From Acidobacteriota bacterium (GTDB lineage: Bacteria; Acidobacteriota; Terriglobia; Bryobacterales; Bryobacteraceae): a stretch of 64,000 nucleotides of DNA. The stretch lies in the NCBI GenBank assembly GCA_026394015.1, contig JAPKZA010000498.1, forward strand, positions 1 to 64,000, in the 5' to 3' direction. Below, in pieces: positions 19,405 through 30,086 of this stretch. A model generated the notes under the pieces. The model had not been told where the DNA came from, did no database searches, and saw nothing but the letters and a program-made list of their open reading frames with translations. Position numbers and translations under genes: made by a program. Each line of letters opens with the position of its first letter. Within the stretch, counting starts at the first letter, position 1.

Positions 19405-19528
19405 TGGAAACCTCCCTGTACTTTGCCTGTATGAATAAATAGGCCGTAGGAAAAACGGGAGTACCGGAGCTTCCTAAGCCGAATCTTACACCCAAATCAC
19501 CTCCCCGCAGCATCTTTATTTCACTACA

Positions 19529-21580
19529 ATGAACCTGATGCGAACCGCGCTCCTCCTCACCCTCCTCGCCCTACCCGGCTTCTCCAATCCGCTCCTCCAA
19601 TACACCGTCCCCCTCCCCTGGGACCTGATCAAACCAGAACACATAGTCCCCGCCGTCCAGCATCATATCAAGCAAGCCGAAGCCCGGCGCCTCGCTTTCC
19701 TCGCCCAAACCGGCACCCCAACTTGGGAAAACTCCATCGTCGCCCGCGACCTCATCGCCGAAGATCTCCAACGCACCTTCTCCCTCATTACCCATCTCAA
19801 CGGCGTCAACTCCTCCGCCGCCCTCCGCAAGGAATTCAACCTCGCCCAACCCCTCGTCAACCGCTTCCAGTCTTCCCTCACTCTCGACCCCGCTATCTAC
19901 GCCCGCGTCAAAGCCTACGCCGCCACCCCCGAAGCCAAAGTCCTCACCGGCCCCCATAAACGCTATCTCGCCGTGATCCTCGATGACTATCGCCGCTCCG
20001 GCGTCTCCCTCTCCCCCGAAGCGCGCGCCAAAGTCCTCGAACTCCGCCAGGAACTCTCCAAGCTCCAAACCCAGTACGCGCAAAACTCGCTCGACAGCCT
20101 GAACTCCTTTGAACTCCTCGTTACCGACGAAGACGAACTCGCCGGCCTCCCCCTGCCCGCCAGGCAAGCCGCCGCCGCCAGCGCCAAAAGCAAGGGCTTA
20201 ACCGGCTTCCGCTTCACCCTCCAAGCCCCCAGTTACTCCCCCGTCCAGGCCTACGCCGAAAACGCAGCCCTCCGCGAAAAACTCTTCCGCGCCCAAACCT
20301 CCATCGCCTCCCGCCCCCCTTATGACAACCGCCCCCTCGTTGCCCGCACCCTCGAACTCCGCCGCCAACTCGCCAAACTCCTCGGCTACGCCAACTTCGC
20401 CGACTACCAAACCGAACTCCGCATGGCCAAAACCGGCCAGAACGTCAAGGACTTCCTCGGCGACCTCGAATCCAAAACCCGACCCTTCTTCGAAGCCGAA
20501 AAAGCGACGCTGCTGAAATCCGCCCCCGATCTCCACGGGTGGGACACCGCCTTCTACACCCAAAAACTCCGCCAGCAACGGTTCCAATTCGGCCCCGAAG
20601 AACTCCGCCCCTACTTCGAACTCGACCGCACCCTCACCGGCATGTTCGCCCTCGTCAACAAACTCTACGGCATCCGCGTCACCGAACTCAAAAACGTCCC
20701 CGTCTGGCACCCGCAAGTCCGCGCCTACCGCATCGATGACGAATCCGGCACCGCTCTCGCCACCTTCTACGCCGACTTCTTCCCCCGCGAATCCAAACGC
20801 TCCGGCGCCTGGATGAACCAGTTGTTCATCGGGGAAAATGGCACCCCCCATATCGGCCTCATCGTCACGAACGTTACCCCGCCCAACGCCGCCGGCAAGG
20901 CCCTGCTCCTCCATCGCGAAGTCTCCACCCTCTATCACGAGTTCGGCCACCTCCTCCATCTCGCCCTCTCCGCCGGGCCCCTCCGCCGCCTCAACGGCAC
21001 CTCCGTCGCCTGGGATTTCGTCGAACTCCCGTCCCAAGTCATGGAAAATTTCACCTGGGAAAAGGATGTTCTCAAATCCTTCGCCGTCCATTATGAAACC
21101 GGTGAACCCCTCCCGGACGCCCTCTTCAAGAAGATGACCGAAGCGCGCAACTTCGGCGCCGGTGCCGCCCAGATGGGCCAACTCAGCCGCGGCACCCTCG
21201 ATATCCTGCTCCATACCGACTACCAATCCAATGCCGATTACGGCACCCCCGACGCCTACGGACGCCAACTCGCCCAACGCTTCTCCGCCGCCAAAATCGA
21301 ACCCGAAGAGTGCCCCGTCTGTAACTTCTCCCACATCTTCGCCGGCGCCTATGCCGCTGGCTATTACTCCTATAAATGGGCCGAAGTCCTCGACGCCGAC
21401 GCCTTCACCAAGTTCAAATCGAACGGCGTGATCAGCCGCGAAATCGGCGACCAGTTCCGTCGCTCCGTCCTCTCCCAAGGCAACAGCCAACCTGCCGAAA
21501 CCCTCTTTGAAAACTTCATGGGTCGCAAGCCCGATCCCGGCGCTTTACTCCGCCGTAACGGCCTTGTCAAAAAGAACTGA
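19529..21580 (+). CDS. M3 family metallopeptidase (oligopeptidase A/Dcp-like), secreted
   Basis: Zinc motif 'LYHEFGHLLHLALS', 'VAWDFVELPSQVMENFTWE', signal peptide. Confidence 0.95.
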   Translation: MNLMRTALLLTLLALPGFSNPLLQYTVPLPWDLIKPEHIVPAVQHHIKQAEARRLAFLAQTGTPTWENSIVARDLIAEDLQRTFSLITHLNGVNSSAALRKEFNLAQPLVNRFQSSLTLDPAIYARVKAYAATPEAKVLTGPHKRYLAVILDDYRRSGVSLSPEARAKVLELRQELSKLQTQYAQNSLDSLNSFELLVTDEDELAGLPLPARQAAAASAKSKGLTGFRFTLQAPSYSPVQAYAENAALREKLFRAQTSIASRPPYDNRPLVARTLELRRQLAKLLGYANFADYQTELRMAKTGQNVKDFLGDLESKTRPFFEAEKATLLKSAPDLHGWDTAFYTQKLRQQRFQFGPEELRPYFELDRTLTGMFALVNKLYGIRVTELKNVPVWHPQVRAYRIDDESGTALATFYADFFPRESKRSGAWMNQLFIGENGTPHIGLIVTNVTPPNAAGKALLLHREVSTLYHEFGHLLHLALSAGPLRRLNGTSVAWDFVELPSQVMENFTWEKDVLKSFAVHYETGEPLPDALFKKMTEARNFGAGAAQMGQLSRGTLDILLHTDYQSNADYGTPDAYGRQLAQRFSAAKIEPEECPVCNFSHIFAGAYAAGYYSYKWAEVLDADAFTKFKSNGVISREIGDQFRRSVLSQGNSQPAETLFENFMGRKPDPGALLRRNGLVKKN

Positions 21581-21622
21581 TATCCTATCTTCAAATTGGT
21601 TCGTAACAGAGGTCTAGGATTC

Positions 21623-24600
21623 ATGCGTCAAGTTATCGCATTCGCCACGTTGTGCTCCCTCGCGCTTTTTGCGCAGGAATATCGTTCCACCCTCGCCGGG
21701 CAGGTCTCGGACCCCCAGGGCGCCGCCGTCTCTGGCTCCAAGCTTCGCCTGCGCGAACTTTCCACCAACACGGCCTACGAAGCCATCGCCGCCGCGGACG
21801 GCACCTTCTCGCTTCCCTTTGTCCCCCCTGGTGACTACGAACTGACCGCGGAAGCCAACGGCTTCAAGAAGTACGTCCAGTCCGGCATCCGCATCGGCAC
21901 CAACCAGCGCCTCACCCAAAACGTCACCCTCAGCCTCGGCGCCATTACTGAAAGCATCACCGTCAATGCCGACGTTTCCCTGCTCAACACCGCCTCCGCC
22001 TCGGTCGGCCAGGTCATCTCCACCGCCCAACTCGAGTCGATGCCCATGAACGGGCGCACCCCGCTCTCGCTCGCCCAACTCGCCTTCGGCGTCGTCCCCG
22101 CCTCCGACCCCCGCTTCACCCGGCCCTTCGATAACGGCGGCCCCGCCGGCTTCTCAATGGGCGGCGGCCAGGGCCAGTCCAACGAACTCCTCCTCGACGG
22201 CGCGCCCGACATGACGCGCAATCGCCGCGTCGCCTACAACCCGCCCGCCGACTCGGTCGCCGAAGTCAAAGTCGAAGTGTTCCAGTCCGACGCCGCCTAC
22301 GGCAACACTGGCGGAGGCACCGTCAACGTCGTCATGAAGGGCGGCGCCAACGACTTCCACGGCACCCTCTATCTCTTCAATCAAGTCTCCGCTCTCAAGG
22401 CCACCCAGTTCTTCACCAACGCCGCCAGCCAGAAAAAGGCCGTCACCCGCTTCAATCAGTACGGGCTCACCGCCTCCGGCCCCGTCATGTTCCCCAAGCT
22501 CTTCAACGGCAAGAACAAAGCCTTCTGGTACTTCGCCTACGAAGGCATCAAACAGTCCGAACCGGAACCGACGTTTTCTACCGTTGCCACCGAAGCCCAG
22601 CGCGGCGGCAACCTCTCTGGACTGCTTGGCGTCAGCGCGAACTATCAGGTCTACGACCCCCTCACCGGAGTCCGCGAAGGCGCCCGCGTCCGTCGCCAGC
22701 CTTTCGCTAATAACATCATCCCCGCCAACCGCATCAACCCCGTCTCCCGGAACATCTTCGGCCTCATCCCCACCCCGAATACCACTGGTGCTCTCGACGG
22801 CAACAACAACTACTTCAACAACGCCATCCGCTCCGATACCTTCTTCTCCTACCTCGGACGCCTCGATATCAACGCCTCCGACAAACACAAGTTCTTCTTC
22901 TCCTACCGGCTCAACGACCGCGTTGAAGACCGCGGCCGCCGCTTCGGCACCAACGTCAACGGGAACTACCTCTCCCGGGTGAACAACGGTGCCACCTTTG
23001 ACGACGTCTACACCCTCTCACCCTCGCTCCTCCTCAACACCCGCTTGAACTGGACCCGTTTCACCGAAGGCAACACCCGTCCTCACGACGGCTTCGATTT
23101 CCTCTCCCTCGGCTTCCCCGCTAACATGGGTGCGGCCAGCGCCAAACGCGTCATCCCCTTCATTGACTTCTCCAACTTCACCGACGTCGGAGACTCCGGC
23201 GGCGACCGGACCCCCTTCGATAGCTTCCAACTCTTCACGACCCTGACCAAGATCACCGGCAAACACTCCCTCAAAACTGGCATCGATATCCGCCAGCAGC
23301 GCGAAAGCTCGAATGGCTTCGGCAACTCCTCCGGTCGGTTTGTCTTTAATAATTCCTACACCCGCGGCCCCCTCGATAACTCCCCCGGCGCTCCGCTCGG
23401 TCAGGATCTCGCCAGCTTCCTCCTCGGCGTCGTCGGCCCGGACGGCAATAGTAACTTCGACGTTAACGCCTCGCGCACCCAGCAAGCCAAATATGTCTCC
23501 ACGTTCTTGCAGGACGATTGGCGGGTTCGCTCTAACTTGACCATCAACCTGGGCGTCCGCTATGAGATCGAAACCGGTACCACCGAACGCTTCAATCGCA
23601 CGACCATCGGCTTCGACCCTACCGCCGTCAACTCCAGTACCGCCGCTGCTCGCGCCGCGTATGCGCTCGCCCCGAACGCCGCGCTCCCAGCCTCCGGCTT
23701 CAATCCCACCGGCGGTGTCCTGTTCGCCACGCCCAGCCGGAACTCGATCTATAACCCGCCTAACACCTCCATCAGCCCCCGCTTCGGCTTCGCCTGGACC
23801 CCGTCCAAAATCGGTGGCAAAACCGTCCTCCGCGGCGGTGCCGGGGCGTTCTTCTCGACCTATGGCCCCACCGGCGTCCTGCAACCCGGCCTCAGCCAAC
23901 GCACCCTCGTTCCCGCCCACGACAACGGCGACCTCAGCATCCCCACGGCCTACATCAACAACCCCTTCCCCCGCGGAATCCTGCAGCCCGTTGGCTCTTC
24001 ACTCGGCGTCAACACCTTCCTAGGCCAGAACGTCAGCTACATCGAAAATAAACTCGCCCAACCCATCACCTGGCGTTGGAGCTTGAACATCCAGCGCGAA
24101 CTCGGCAAGAGCATCCTCCTCGAATTCGGCTACATCGGCAGCGCCGCCAGTCGCCTCGTTGAAGGCCGCGACCTCAACTTCATCCCCCTCGGCAACCTTT
24201 CGACCACCGGCGCCCGCGACCAGGCCAATATCGATCGTGTTCGTGCGAACGTCCCCAACCCCTTCGCCGGGCTTCTCCCTGGCACGAATATTAACGGTGG
24301 CAGCATCGGGCTTGAGCAGCTTCTCCGCCCCTATCCCCAATTCGCTGGCGGCAACGGCGTCCGCGTCGAAGGCCAGAACAACGGCAGTTCCATCTTCCAC
24401 ATGTTCCAAGCCCAGCTCCAGAAACGGTTTACTAATGGGGTCAGCTTTATGACGAACGTCCAGCGTTCGAAGCTCATCGAAGCCACCGACCGCCTCAACG
24501 CCGCCGACCCCTTCTTACAACGCCGCATCGCCGACGAAGACCGTCCCTTCCGCTTTGTCTTCTCCGGCAGCTACGAACTGCCGTTCGGCAAGGGCAAGTC

Positions 24601-25069
24601 GATGGCGACGAACGCCAACCGCTTCGTTGATGCCGTCATCGGCGGCTGGCAGCTCAATACCATTTACACGAACCAAGCCGGTCCGCCCGTCGAGTGGGGT
24701 AATGTGATTTACAACGGCGGCAATCTGAATTGGAACCGGCATCCCACCGATGGGGCGCTGGTTGCCTTTGATCGGACCCGGTTCAATACCAACAACCAGC
24801 AGCAGCTCGACCTGAATCGCCGCAACTTCAACACCCGTTTCAGCACGTACCGCGCCGATACGATCAACAACGTGGATATGTCGGTTCTCAAGAACTTCAA
24901 GCTGTTTGAACGGTTCCAAGCCCAGCTCCGCGGCGAGGCTTTTAACTTACTCAATCGCGCCTCGTTCAACGGACCTGATCTCGGCCCGACCAGCGCAAAC
25001 TTCGGCCGCATCACGAGCCAAGCGAATCTCAATCGAGCCATCCAGCTAGCCATCCGCATTAAGTGGTAG
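21623..25069 (+). CDS. Carboxypeptidase-regulatory-domain TonB-dependent receptor (Oar-like)
   Basis: 'STLAGQVSDPQGAAVSGSKLRLRELSTNTAYEAIAAADGTFSLPFVPPGDYELTAEANGFKK', plug domain, barrel, C-terminal LAIRIKW. Confidence 0.95.
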   Translation: MRQVIAFATLCSLALFAQEYRSTLAGQVSDPQGAAVSGSKLRLRELSTNTAYEAIAAADGTFSLPFVPPGDYELTAEANGFKKYVQSGIRIGTNQRLTQNVTLSLGAITESITVNADVSLLNTASASVGQVISTAQLESMPMNGRTPLSLAQLAFGVVPASDPRFTRPFDNGGPAGFSMGGGQGQSNELLLDGAPDMTRNRRVAYNPPADSVAEVKVEVFQSDAAYGNTGGGTVNVVMKGGANDFHGTLYLFNQVSALKATQFFTNAASQKKAVTRFNQYGLTASGPVMFPKLFNGKNKAFWYFAYEGIKQSEPEPTFSTVATEAQRGGNLSGLLGVSANYQVYDPLTGVREGARVRRQPFANNIIPANRINPVSRNIFGLIPTPNTTGALDGNNNYFNNAIRSDTFFSYLGRLDINASDKHKFFFSYRLNDRVEDRGRRFGTNVNGNYLSRVNNGATFDDVYTLSPSLLLNTRLNWTRFTEGNTRPHDGFDFLSLGFPANMGAASAKRVIPFIDFSNFTDVGDSGGDRTPFDSFQLFTTLTKITGKHSLKTGIDIRQQRESSNGFGNSSGRFVFNNSYTRGPLDNSPGAPLGQDLASFLLGVVGPDGNSNFDVNASRTQQAKYVSTFLQDDWRVRSNLTINLGVRYEIETGTTERFNRTTIGFDPTAVNSSTAAARAAYALAPNAALPASGFNPTGGVLFATPSRNSIYNPPNTSISPRFGFAWTPSKIGGKTVLRGGAGAFFSTYGPTGVLQPGLSQRTLVPAHDNGDLSIPTAYINNPFPRGILQPVGSSLGVNTFLGQNVSYIENKLAQPITWRWSLNIQRELGKSILLEFGYIGSAASRLVEGRDLNFIPLGNLSTTGARDQANIDRVRANVPNPFAGLLPGTNINGGSIGLEQLLRPYPQFAGGNGVRVEGQNNGSSIFHMFQAQLQKRFTNGVSFMTNVQRSKLIEATDRLNAADPFLQRRIADEDRPFRFVFSGSYELPFGKGKSMATNANRFVDAVIGGWQLNTIYTNQAGPPVEWGNVIYNGGNLNWNRHPTDGALVAFDRTRFNTNNQQQLDLNRRNFNTRFSTYRADTINNVDMSVLKNFKLFERFQAQLRGEAFNLLNRASFNGPDLGPTSANFGRITSQANLNRAIQLAIRIKW

Positions 25070-25680
25070 CGGATCTCATCATCATTCCAGGCGGAGGGCT
25101 GCTGGCCGACGGCAGCCTCCCGCCGTGGACCGTCGCCCGTCTGGAGGCGGCTTTGACCCTGCGGGCGGTCGAGCCGATTCTAACCCTCAGTGCCGGCTCC
25201 CCCCACAAACCCGGCAATACGATTTCCGAGGCGAAGGCCGCCACGGCTTACTTACTCGGTAAAGGCGTGGCCCCCACCGACTTACTCGAAGAGAATCTCT
25301 CCCTCGATACGATCGGCAATGCGCTTTTTGCCCGCCTGCTGCACACGAGCCCGCGTGGTTACCGTCGCCTCCACGTAATCACATCCCAGTTCCACTTACC
25401 CCGCACCCAAGCCTGTTTTGACTGGATCTTTTCTGCCGAAGGCCCCGACGCGGGCTACGTTCTCACCTACCAAGCCTCCCCGGACGTCGGCCTGGCCCCG
25501 GCCGCCGTAGCGGCCCGCCAGGCGAAGGAAAGAGCCGCCATTGACCTCCGAGCCCCCGAGCGCGCCCGGCTCCGGACTCTAGCCGCCATCCACGAATGGC
25601 TCTTCACTCACCACGCAGCCTACGCCGTCGGCCTCCGGCCCACCCCGGTCACCGACCCCCTACTCCTAGCCTCCTACTAG
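25063..25680 (+). CDS. YdcF/DUF218-family protein
   Basis: 'DLIIIPGGGLLADGSLPPWTVARLEAALTL', 'ISEAKAATAYLLGKGV', 'ENLSLDTIGNALFAR', 'RRLHVITSQFHLPRTQACFDWIF'; GTG start overlaps the upstream stop. Confidence 0.85.
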   Translation: MVADLIIIPGGGLLADGSLPPWTVARLEAALTLRAVEPILTLSAGSPHKPGNTISEAKAATAYLLGKGVAPTDLLEENLSLDTIGNALFARLLHTSPRGYRRLHVITSQFHLPRTQACFDWIFSAEGPDAGYVLTYQASPDVGLAPAAVAARQAKERAAIDLRAPERARLRTLAAIHEWLFTHHAAYAVGLRPTPVTDPLLLASY

Positions 25681-25685
25681 CCACG

Positions 25686-25714
25686 ATCACATCCTCCCGT
25701 GCCCCCAATGTGAT
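25686..25714. repeat. Inverted repeat ATCACAT-N15-ATGTGAT
   Basis: Perfect 7-bp arms 15 bp upstream of ATG 25729. Confidence 0.4.
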
Positions 25715-25728
25715 AGCATCTCCCTAAA

Positions 25729-27678
25729 ATGAAGGGATTGTTACTTTTCGCCCTGCCGCTCTCCCTCGCCCTGGGTGCCGACCCCGTCCAGCATCGCCTT
25801 CCCATCGCCGCCGCCATCTATCCCATGGGCGCGCAACCCGGCTCCACTTTCGAAGCCGAGATCCTGGGCGAGCACCTCGACCGCGCCCAGTCCATTCTCT
25901 TCCATCAGCCTGGCGCCTCCGCCGAAATCCTCTCCGTCCAACCCACCCTCCTCCGCCTCCGCGTCAACGTCGCTAAAACCGCCGCCTACGGCCAACACCC
26001 CTTCCACGTCGTCACCCCCCGCGGCGCGAGTGGCCCGCTCCTGCTCCGTGTCAATGACCAACCCCGCGTCCTCGAAAACGAACCCAACTCAATCGCCTCC
26101 CAAGCTAATCTCGTCCCTATCCCCGCCACCGTCATGGGCCGCCTCAACGTCGACGGAGACTTCGACTTCTTCAAATTCCGCGTCGAAAAAGGCTCCCGCT
26201 GGATCTTTGACCTCCGCTCCTCCCGCAACGGCAACAGCCTCGACGCCGCTATCTTTCTCCTCCACGCCAATGGCGCCAAAATCGACTACAACGAAGAACG
26301 CTTCATCTGGGACCCCTTCCTCTCCCACCAGTTCGCCGAAGCCGGCGAATACATCCTCGTCGTCCAACCTACCCACGTCCGGCTCGATCCTTCGTTCGCC
26401 TACGAACTCGATATCCGCCAAGCTCCCCATCTTGATACCGTCTCCCCCCTCGTCATTCCTCCCGGCCTCGACCAGGAAGTGACTCTCCTCGGCGAAGGTC
26501 TCTCCGGCGAAGCCCGCCTGGAAGGGGCGCCAGGAACCGTCCTTTCCATGGAGGGCAACTCCGCCCGCGTCCGCCTTCGGGTCCCCGCCAATACGCCGGA
26601 CGGTCCCGTCGAACTCACCCTCCTCACCCCCGGTGGCCGATCCAACTCCATCGAACTCCTCGTCGATTCCACGCCCCGCCACTCCGGTGGAGACCGCATC
26701 TCGCCCCCCACCTCCATCACCGGCGTTGCCAAATACCGCCAACCCGACCTCTACCGCTTCACCGCCCAGGCCGGCCAAACCTTGGTCTTTGAAGTTCGCG
26801 GCCAACGGTTCGGCTCGCCCGTCGATCTCACGATGCGCCTTCTCGATTCCGTCGGCAAGCAGGTCGCGCTGAACGACGATTTCACCTTCGTCGGCGGCAA
26901 GTTCTACCAGCGCGATCCCCGCATCCTACACACCTTCAAGGAGGCTGGCGAATACGCCGTCGAACTCCGGAACGTCGTCCAAGTCGTCGGCGAACGCTCC
27001 CCCTACCAACTCCTCGTCCGGCCCCCCAAGCCCTCCTACACGCTCCAACTCTCAAACGAACGCCCCCACGTCTATCCCGGTGGCGAATCGCCATGGAAGG
27101 TCTCTGCCCAGCGCCTCGACGGCCACAACGATCCCATCGCGCTCACCCTCTCCGGCCTCCCCGCCGGCATCACCGCCGATCCGGTCACCATCCCCGCCGG
27201 CAAGGACGAAGCGGCCTTTCTCCTGCGTGCTACCGGCAAACCCGGCACCGCTGGATTCGTTACGGTCAAAAGCGATCGCCAAAACGCTTGGCGATCGGTC
27301 CGCGTCAGTAGCGGCGGCGGGGAAGGCGCGGCTTTCACCCGCCTCGACCAAGCCCTCCTCTCGATCAGCGAAAAGCCCAACTTCTCCCTCGAAGCGCAGG
27401 CCACAAACGTCAATATCCCCCGGGGCGGTTCGGCTGTTATCCCGGTCGCCATCCGTCGAGAAAATGGCTTTGTCACCCCCATCGCCTTCGCCGCCGAAAA
27501 CCTTCCGCCCGGCGTAACCCTTGAAGCCGTCAGCGCCCCCGGCGACTCGAACGTCGTCCAACTGAAGATCACCGCCGCGCCAGACGCTACGCTCGGACGA
27601 GCCCCCCGCGTCGCCATCCTCGGCTCTGCCGCCGGGGAATCCCACGAAGCTCCTAAAATCACTGTGCAGGTCGATTAA
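25729..27678 (+). CDS. Secreted PPC-domain (pre-peptidase C-terminal-like)/IPT-like protein
   Basis: 'PRVLENEPNSIASQANLVPIPATVMGRLNVDGDFDFFKFRVEKGSRWIFDLRSSRNGNSLDAAIFLL'; operonic with the DUF1549/1553 gene. Confidence 0.8.
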   Translation: MKGLLLFALPLSLALGADPVQHRLPIAAAIYPMGAQPGSTFEAEILGEHLDRAQSILFHQPGASAEILSVQPTLLRLRVNVAKTAAYGQHPFHVVTPRGASGPLLLRVNDQPRVLENEPNSIASQANLVPIPATVMGRLNVDGDFDFFKFRVEKGSRWIFDLRSSRNGNSLDAAIFLLHANGAKIDYNEERFIWDPFLSHQFAEAGEYILVVQPTHVRLDPSFAYELDIRQAPHLDTVSPLVIPPGLDQEVTLLGEGLSGEARLEGAPGTVLSMEGNSARVRLRVPANTPDGPVELTLLTPGGRSNSIELLVDSTPRHSGGDRISPPTSITGVAKYRQPDLYRFTAQAGQTLVFEVRGQRFGSPVDLTMRLLDSVGKQVALNDDFTFVGGKFYQRDPRILHTFKEAGEYAVELRNVVQVVGERSPYQLLVRPPKPSYTLQLSNERPHVYPGGESPWKVSAQRLDGHNDPIALTLSGLPAGITADPVTIPAGKDEAAFLLRATGKPGTAGFVTVKSDRQNAWRSVRVSSGGGEGAAFTRLDQALLSISEKPNFSLEAQATNVNIPRGGSAVIPVAIRRENGFVTPIAFAAENLPPGVTLEAVSAPGDSNVVQLKITAAPDATLGRAPRVAILGSAAGESHEAPKITVQVD

Positions 27679-30071
27679 TGCGTTTACTCACCGGACTCCT
27701 CGCCGTCACCCTCTGCGCCGCCCCCGCCAAGCTGAAAATTACGCCAGAAAACCCACTTCTGTTCGGCCAAGGCTCGAAGCAACGCCTCGTCGTTACCGCC
27801 GAATATCCCGACGGCACCGCCAAAGACGTCACCGCCGAAGCCGCCTTTACCGCCCACGGCCCAGCCGCCAGCATCGATCCGCAAGGCCTGCTCACCGCCC
27901 TCGCCAACGGCGGCAGCCCCGTCCGCGTCACCTGGCAAGGCCATACCGCCACCACCACCGCTCTCGTCCAACGCGCCGAAGCTCCCATCCCTCGCAGCTT
28001 CGCCAGCGATATCCTCCCCATCCTCACGAAGTACGGCTGCAACGGCGGCTCCTGCCACGGTGCCCTCAACGGCAAAAACGGCTTCAAGCTTTCCCTCTTC
28101 GGCTTTGAATCGGAACCGGACTACGACATGATTGCCACCGCCCACGAAGGCCGCCGCGTCAATCGGACCGACCCCGAAAAGAGCCTGCTCCTCCTCAAAC
28201 CCACCATGGGCCCCACCCCCCATGGCGGTGGCAAGCACTTCTCCGCGAAGTCCCCCGACTATCAAACCCTTCTCAACTGGCTCCGCGACGGCGCTCCCCG
28301 CGACCTCAAACACGAACGGAAAATGGTCGCCCTCCGCGTCACTCCCCCCCTTCTTACCCTCACCGGAAAAGACGCCAACCGCAAGCTCCTCGTCACCGCG
28401 CGCTTGGATGACGGCACCGAAGCCGACGTCACCCATCTCGTCAAGTTCTCCACCAACAACGATTCCATCGCCTCCATCAACGCCGCCGGCATCGTCAAAG
28501 CCGAGCGCGGCGGCGAAACGGCCATCGTCGTCCGCGGCCCCGGAGTCGCCGGCGTGGCCAAAGTCGCCGTCGTCATCGAACCCCGTAACGTCCCCCTCCT
28601 CCCCGTCAGCAATCTGATCGACGATCACATCAACGCCAAGCTCAAGCGCCTCCAGATTCCCCCGTCCGCCCTCGCCGACGATGCCACCTTCCTGCGCCGC
28701 GTCTACCTCGACGTCATCGGGACCATCCCCACCTCTGTCGAAGCCCGCGCGTTCCTGGCGAGCAAGGATCCCGCCAAGCGCACAAAGGTCGTCGACCAAC
28801 TGCTCCACCGCCCCGAGTATGCCGAATACTGGGCCATGTACTGGGGCGACCACCTCGATAACACCAAGCAGCAGATCTACAACAAAGGGCCCTACGCCTT
28901 CACCGAGTACTTGCAAAAGCAGTTCCGCGCCAACGTTCCTTACGATCAATTCGTGCGCTCGCTGCTCGTTTCCAGCGGCAACATGTACGAGGTACCCGCC
29001 ACCAACTTCTACCCCATCATGAAGAAGGAGCTCGACCTCGCCGAAAAGACAAGCCAACTCTTCCTCGGCGTCTCCATCGGCTGCGCGCGCTGCCACAACC
29101 ATCCGCTCGAACGCTGGAAGCAGAGCGACTTCGCCGGCCTGGCTGCCTTCTTCTCCCAGGTCCGCTACAAGGGCGGCGGCCCCCGCAACAACGAACGCGC
29201 CCTCTTCGTCGATTTCCCCCGCCAGTTCCAACACTCCGAAACGAAGAAGGTCTATCTCCCCAAAGCCCTCGACGGCCCCCAACTCGCGACCGTTGGTCTA
29301 TCGGACCGCCGCGAACTCCTCGCCGACTGGGTCACCGCGAAAGAGAACCCCTACTTCGCCCGCGCCATGGCCAACCGCATGTGGCGCATGTTCTTCGGCC
29401 GCGGCTTCGTCGAACCCGTCGACGATTTCCGCGCCACCAACCCCCCCTCGAACGAACCGCTCCTCGACGCCCTCGCCAAAGATTTCGCCGCCCATAACTT
29501 CGATCTCCACCACCTCATCAAGACCATCACCTTGTCGAGCGCCTACCAACTCTCGTCCGTCCCGGTCCCGGGCAACCGGCAAGACACCATGGCTTACTCC
29601 CGTTATTACCCGAAGCGGATTAGCGCCGAGCCGCTGCTCGATTCCATCTCTTTGGCGACCGCCGTCCCGGAGAAGTTCCGCGCCATGTACCCCGGCACCC
29701 GCGCCGCCGCTCTCCCGGAACCCGAAATCGAAAGCTACTTCCTGGAGGTCTTCGATCGCCCCTCCCGCCAACTCGTCTGCGAACGGAAAAACGAACCCAC
29801 GCTGAATCAGGCTCTCCACATGATCGGCGGCGACACCGCCCATCGGAAAGTCACCGATCCCACCGGCTACGTCAAGCAGGCTCTCGCACAGTTCCCCGAC
29901 GATGGGGCGCTGGTCGAAGAATTCTACCTCCGTACGCTCACCCGTTTCCCGGACGCCGAAGAGCTCGCCGCCGCCCGCAACGCCATCCGCAAGGCCAAAG
30001 GTCGCCAGCAAGGCGCCGAAGACGTCTTGTGGGCCCTTCTCAACACCAAAGAGTTTCTCTACAATCATTAA
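27678..30071 (+). CDS. DUF1549/DUF1553 domain protein with Ig-like N-terminal region
   Basis: '[30 protein letters not shown]'-like motif, '[23 protein letters not shown]', '[23 protein letters not shown]', '[33 protein letters not shown]'. Confidence 0.92.
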   Translation: [797 protein letters not shown]

Positions 30072-30086
30072 GGCCGGAGCAGAACG

